Shown one piece after another: positions 5,858-7,623 of a stretch of DNA of 7,623 bases. Position 1 is the stretch's first letter. Each line of letters starts with the position of its first letter. Both the position numbers and the translations under genes were made by a program. The notes below the pieces were generated by a model. The model saw only the letters and a program-made list of their open reading frames with translations, was not told the DNA's origin and searched no databases. Origin of the DNA: Bryobacteraceae bacterium (GTDB lineage Bacteria; Acidobacteriota; Terriglobia; Bryobacterales; Bryobacteraceae); NCBI GenBank assembly GCA_019686145.1, contig JADGHK010000101.1, positions 1 through 7,623 on the forward strand. The letters run 5' to 3'.

Positions 5858-6775
5858 GTGCCTGCTGTGCGGCCCGTTGATCCCCTACTGCGATTGGCCA
5901 GATTTTGCCGCCCGACAGTGGAGTACTGGATGAAGACGGAAGTCCACGTCTACGGCTTCTCCGTCGCGGCAAACGTCCTGCTATCGTTCTTCCCGTTCCT
6001 GATCGTGATGATTTCGCTCTGCAAGTATGTCTTGCGGTGGCAAGGCGCCGAGCAGGCAATCTACCTGGCGCTGGCCGACTTCTTCCCCGAGGAGGTCAAC
6101 GACTTTCTCAGGCGTAACCTGCGGGCGACAGTCAATAGCCGCGGACCTTTTCAGATCACGTCCATCCTTCTCTTGCTGTTCACGGCGAACGGAATCTTCG
6201 AGCCGCTGGAAGTTGCCCTGAACCGCACCTGGAACGTCGCCACAAACCGGAGCTTCTTCCGGAATCAGGTTGTGAGCATGGGTTTGATCTTCGCCTGTGG
6301 GACTTTGGTGATGATCTCGGCGATGCTGACTGCATTCAATCAGCAGCTTTGGATGGATCTTCTTGGCCCGGGAAGCATCGCCAGCTCGGTTCTGAGCACG
6401 ATTGTATTCAAGGTGATGGCGATTCCGGTCTCCATCCTCATCCTGTTTCTGATCTACTGGCTGCTGCCGAACAGGCGGATAAGGCCGAGTCAGATTCTGC
6501 CTGTCGCCATTGTCGTGGGCCTCGGGCTGGAGCTCCTAAAGTACGTCAACTTACTGACTTGGCCGTGGCTACGGGCGAAGCTGAGCCACGAATACGGCCC
6601 CTTTATCAACTCCGTCACGATCATTCTGTGGAGTTTCCTGGCTGCCATGATCGTGCTGGCGGGAGCAGAATGGGCGGCGCGAAACCGCCCCGATGCGATC
6701 GGGACGCCTCCCAAAGAAGCGGCGGCCGAAGCTAGCGGAGACGGGGTGTTGACTGAACCGTCTCAGAAACGCTGA
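5858..6775 (+). CDS. YihY/BrkB-family inner-membrane protein
   Basis: This multi-pass membrane protein belongs to the YihY/BrkB family, once misnamed ribonuclease BN; its transport or envelope role is not settled. Numbered from the GTG at 5858 (305 residues), it shows the family's N-terminal block (RPTVEYWMKTEVHVYGFSVA, 18-37). Hydrophobic helices lie at about 34-55, 98-116, 138-160, 181-203, 211-232 and 249-271, giving six spans. Family signatures include ALNRTWNV (120-127), LPNRRIRPSQILP (203-215) and the final helix ending LAGAEWAARN. The tail after 272 is polar. The start is uncertain. GTG 5858 has GGAAG 9 nt upstream and gives the usual family length of about 300. GTG 5867 (302 residues), ATG 5639 (378 residues, preceded by GAGG) and TTG 5525 (416 residues) are alternatives, but the extra N-terminus has low-complexity, non-family sequence and different codon use. 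The 3' end overlaps the convergent downstream gene by 44 bp. Confidence 0.85.
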   Translation: MPAVRPVDPLLRLARFCRPTVEYWMKTEVHVYGFSVAANVLLSFFPFLIVMISLCKYVLRWQGAEQAIYLALADFFPEEVNDFLRRNLRATVNSRGPFQITSILLLLFTANGIFEPLEVALNRTWNVATNRSFFRNQVVSMGLIFACGTLVMISAMLTAFNQQLWMDLLGPGSIASSVLSTIVFKVMAIPVSILILFLIYWLLPNRRIRPSQILPVAIVVGLGLELLKYVNLLTWPWLRAKLSHEYGPFINSVTIILWSFLAAMIVLAGAEWAARNRPDAIGTPPKEAAAEASGDGVLTEPSQKR

Positions 6776-7623
6776 TTCCCTCCCCAAGATCGACCTCGAG
6801 CTTTACTTCTACGGGATCAGGAGATTGGCCCTGCGTGCGGTAAACAACAAGACCGCTAGCCATCTGAACCTTGTCCAAGGGAAACGTCCTGCGCAAGGCG
6901 CCGTCGCGAATCGTAAGAAATCCCTTTTCGCAGCTCTTCATCGTCGCAGTCTGTCCATGCCATCGAATACGAACAAGCCCGGCGGCGTGTTCGGCGGTCA
7001 GTCCCAGGCTGTATGCCTCCTTGGCGGACCGCGCTTTCGGATAAGCCGTTGCGATGTATGCTCCGGCAGCCGCTCCAAAAATCAGGGCAAAGATGGAAGT
7101 GAGGATCCACGGCCAGACGCGCCGCCGCGGCTCGACGTCGGAGTCTCCAGGCTCGCGTGCCAGCAGCGTGACACCTTCATCGAATCCCTGTCCGTTCGGC
7201 AGGGCTGCGGGCGCTTCCCCCACGGGCGGCGAATCGTGGCTGAGAAGGGGTGTCCCGGCGATCGTTGATCCGGAAAGATTGCTCTCGGGACCTCGGCGCC
7301 GGCGGCGGGAGACCGGCTCTCCCCCCAGCTCCCGGCTTCGGAACGGAAATTCGAGCGGCGTTTCCAACTGGAAGCCGTCCTCCTGCCGGAAGAAGAAACC
7401 GGCGCATGGAGGTCTCATCGCAAAAGGCTTTACCAGCAGCGCAAGACTGCCGGCTTCCGGGAAGCAGTCGTCAAGCAGCGCCAGGTCCTCATCCCGCAAG
7501 TGGAGGCCGTCCTGCGTGTGGCTTCGGTAGTACCCGATCGCCTGGATGCGCCGCCCGGCGTCAGGATGCCATTCTCTGACGGTCTCTTCAAACCGCTGCC
7601 GGTCCCTCGCCGACAGAAGATAG
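6732..7623 (-). CDS. Single-span membrane protein with degenerate JAMM-like domain (5' end outside window)
   Basis: The minus-strand frame is open to the right edge, giving 296 visible codons, so the N-terminus is missing. A TTG at 7499 would start inside the domain and is rejected as a start. Visible residues 1-104 form a globular domain with IGYYRSHTQDGLHLRDEDL (29-47), which follows the spacing of the JAMM/MPN metalloprotease motif (H-x-H-x7-S-x2-D). His35 and Asp46 are kept, while the first His is Arg33 and the Ser is Arg43, so metal catalysis is unlikely. It continues with LLVKPFAMRP and AGFFF, both compatible with core strands. Residues 105-168 are a polar linker with an Arg run (106-110). 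One membrane helix lies at about 169-193. The C-terminal 195-296 is a beta-rich domain (GLVRIRWHG, FLTIRDGALRRTFPLD, GLVVYRT), fibronectin-like in look. By the positive-inside rule the Arg-rich linker is cytoplasmic and the C-terminus outside. The function is unknown. Confidence 0.8.
   Translation of the reverse strand, partial: YLLSARDRQRFEETVREWHPDAGRRIQAIGYYRSHTQDGLHLRDEDLALLDDCFPEAGSLALLVKPFAMRPPCAGFFFRQEDGFQLETPLEFPFRSRELGGEPVSRRRRRGPESNLSGSTIAGTPLLSHDSPPVGEAPAALPNGQGFDEGVTLLAREPGDSDVEPRRRVWPWILTSIFALIFGAAAGAYIATAYPKARSAKEAYSLGLTAEHAAGLVRIRWHGQTATMKSCEKGFLTIRDGALRRTFPLDKVQMASGLVVYRTQGQSPDPVEVKLEVDLGEGISVSETVQSTPRLR

Overview
The window comes from a GC-rich bacterium. It is most likely an Acidobacteriota of the Bryobacterales/Solibacter type. 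That inference rests on the style of the proteins: a Tat-type FG-GAP/ASPIC-UnbV (CRTAC1-like) protein, a long regular TPR protein, a NarL-type two-component pair, and a membrane-anchored protein whose C-terminal domain resembles acidobacterial hypothetical proteins. No rRNA, tRNA, CRISPR array, insertion sequence or phage gene was seen.

Left part (1-1230, minus strand): the first 410 codons of an exported TPR protein with about nine 34-residue repeats and a Pro/Ala-rich tail. It runs off the left edge. It is divergent from a three-gene plus-strand operon (1283-4919): a membrane histidine kinase of the HisKA_3/HATPase class, a NarL/FixJ-type response regulator, and a probably Tat-exported protein with seven Asp-rich FG-GAP/VCBS blades and a C-terminal ASPIC/UnbV domain. 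Both junctions overlap: a stop/ATG sharing one base, then a TTG start inside the previous stop. The three are therefore very likely translated from one mRNA. The FG-GAP protein may be an output or partner of the sensor, but this is inferred from gene order only.

Middle part (4920-5857): a perfect 11-bp inverted repeat follows the operon. Next comes a convergent 72-codon minus-strand gene with a strong ribosome binding site and a Cys/His (zinc-finger-like) motif. Upstream of it is a 578-bp stretch without a convincing gene. It is AT-richer than its surroundings and carries a strong 9-bp hairpin next to a TATATATAA run, plus overlapping palindromes.

Right part (5858-7623): a YihY/BrkB-family inner-membrane protein on the plus strand, whose true start is uncertain. 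Its 3' end overlaps by 44 bp the end of a convergent minus-strand gene that runs off the right edge. That gene encodes an N-terminal domain with a degenerate JAMM-like motif (first His replaced by Arg), a disordered linker, one membrane helix and a C-terminal beta-rich domain.

The observations most worth following are the co-translated kinase/regulator/FG-GAP operon facing a TPR gene, the degenerate JAMM-like protein, and the small Cys/His protein with its structured leader.
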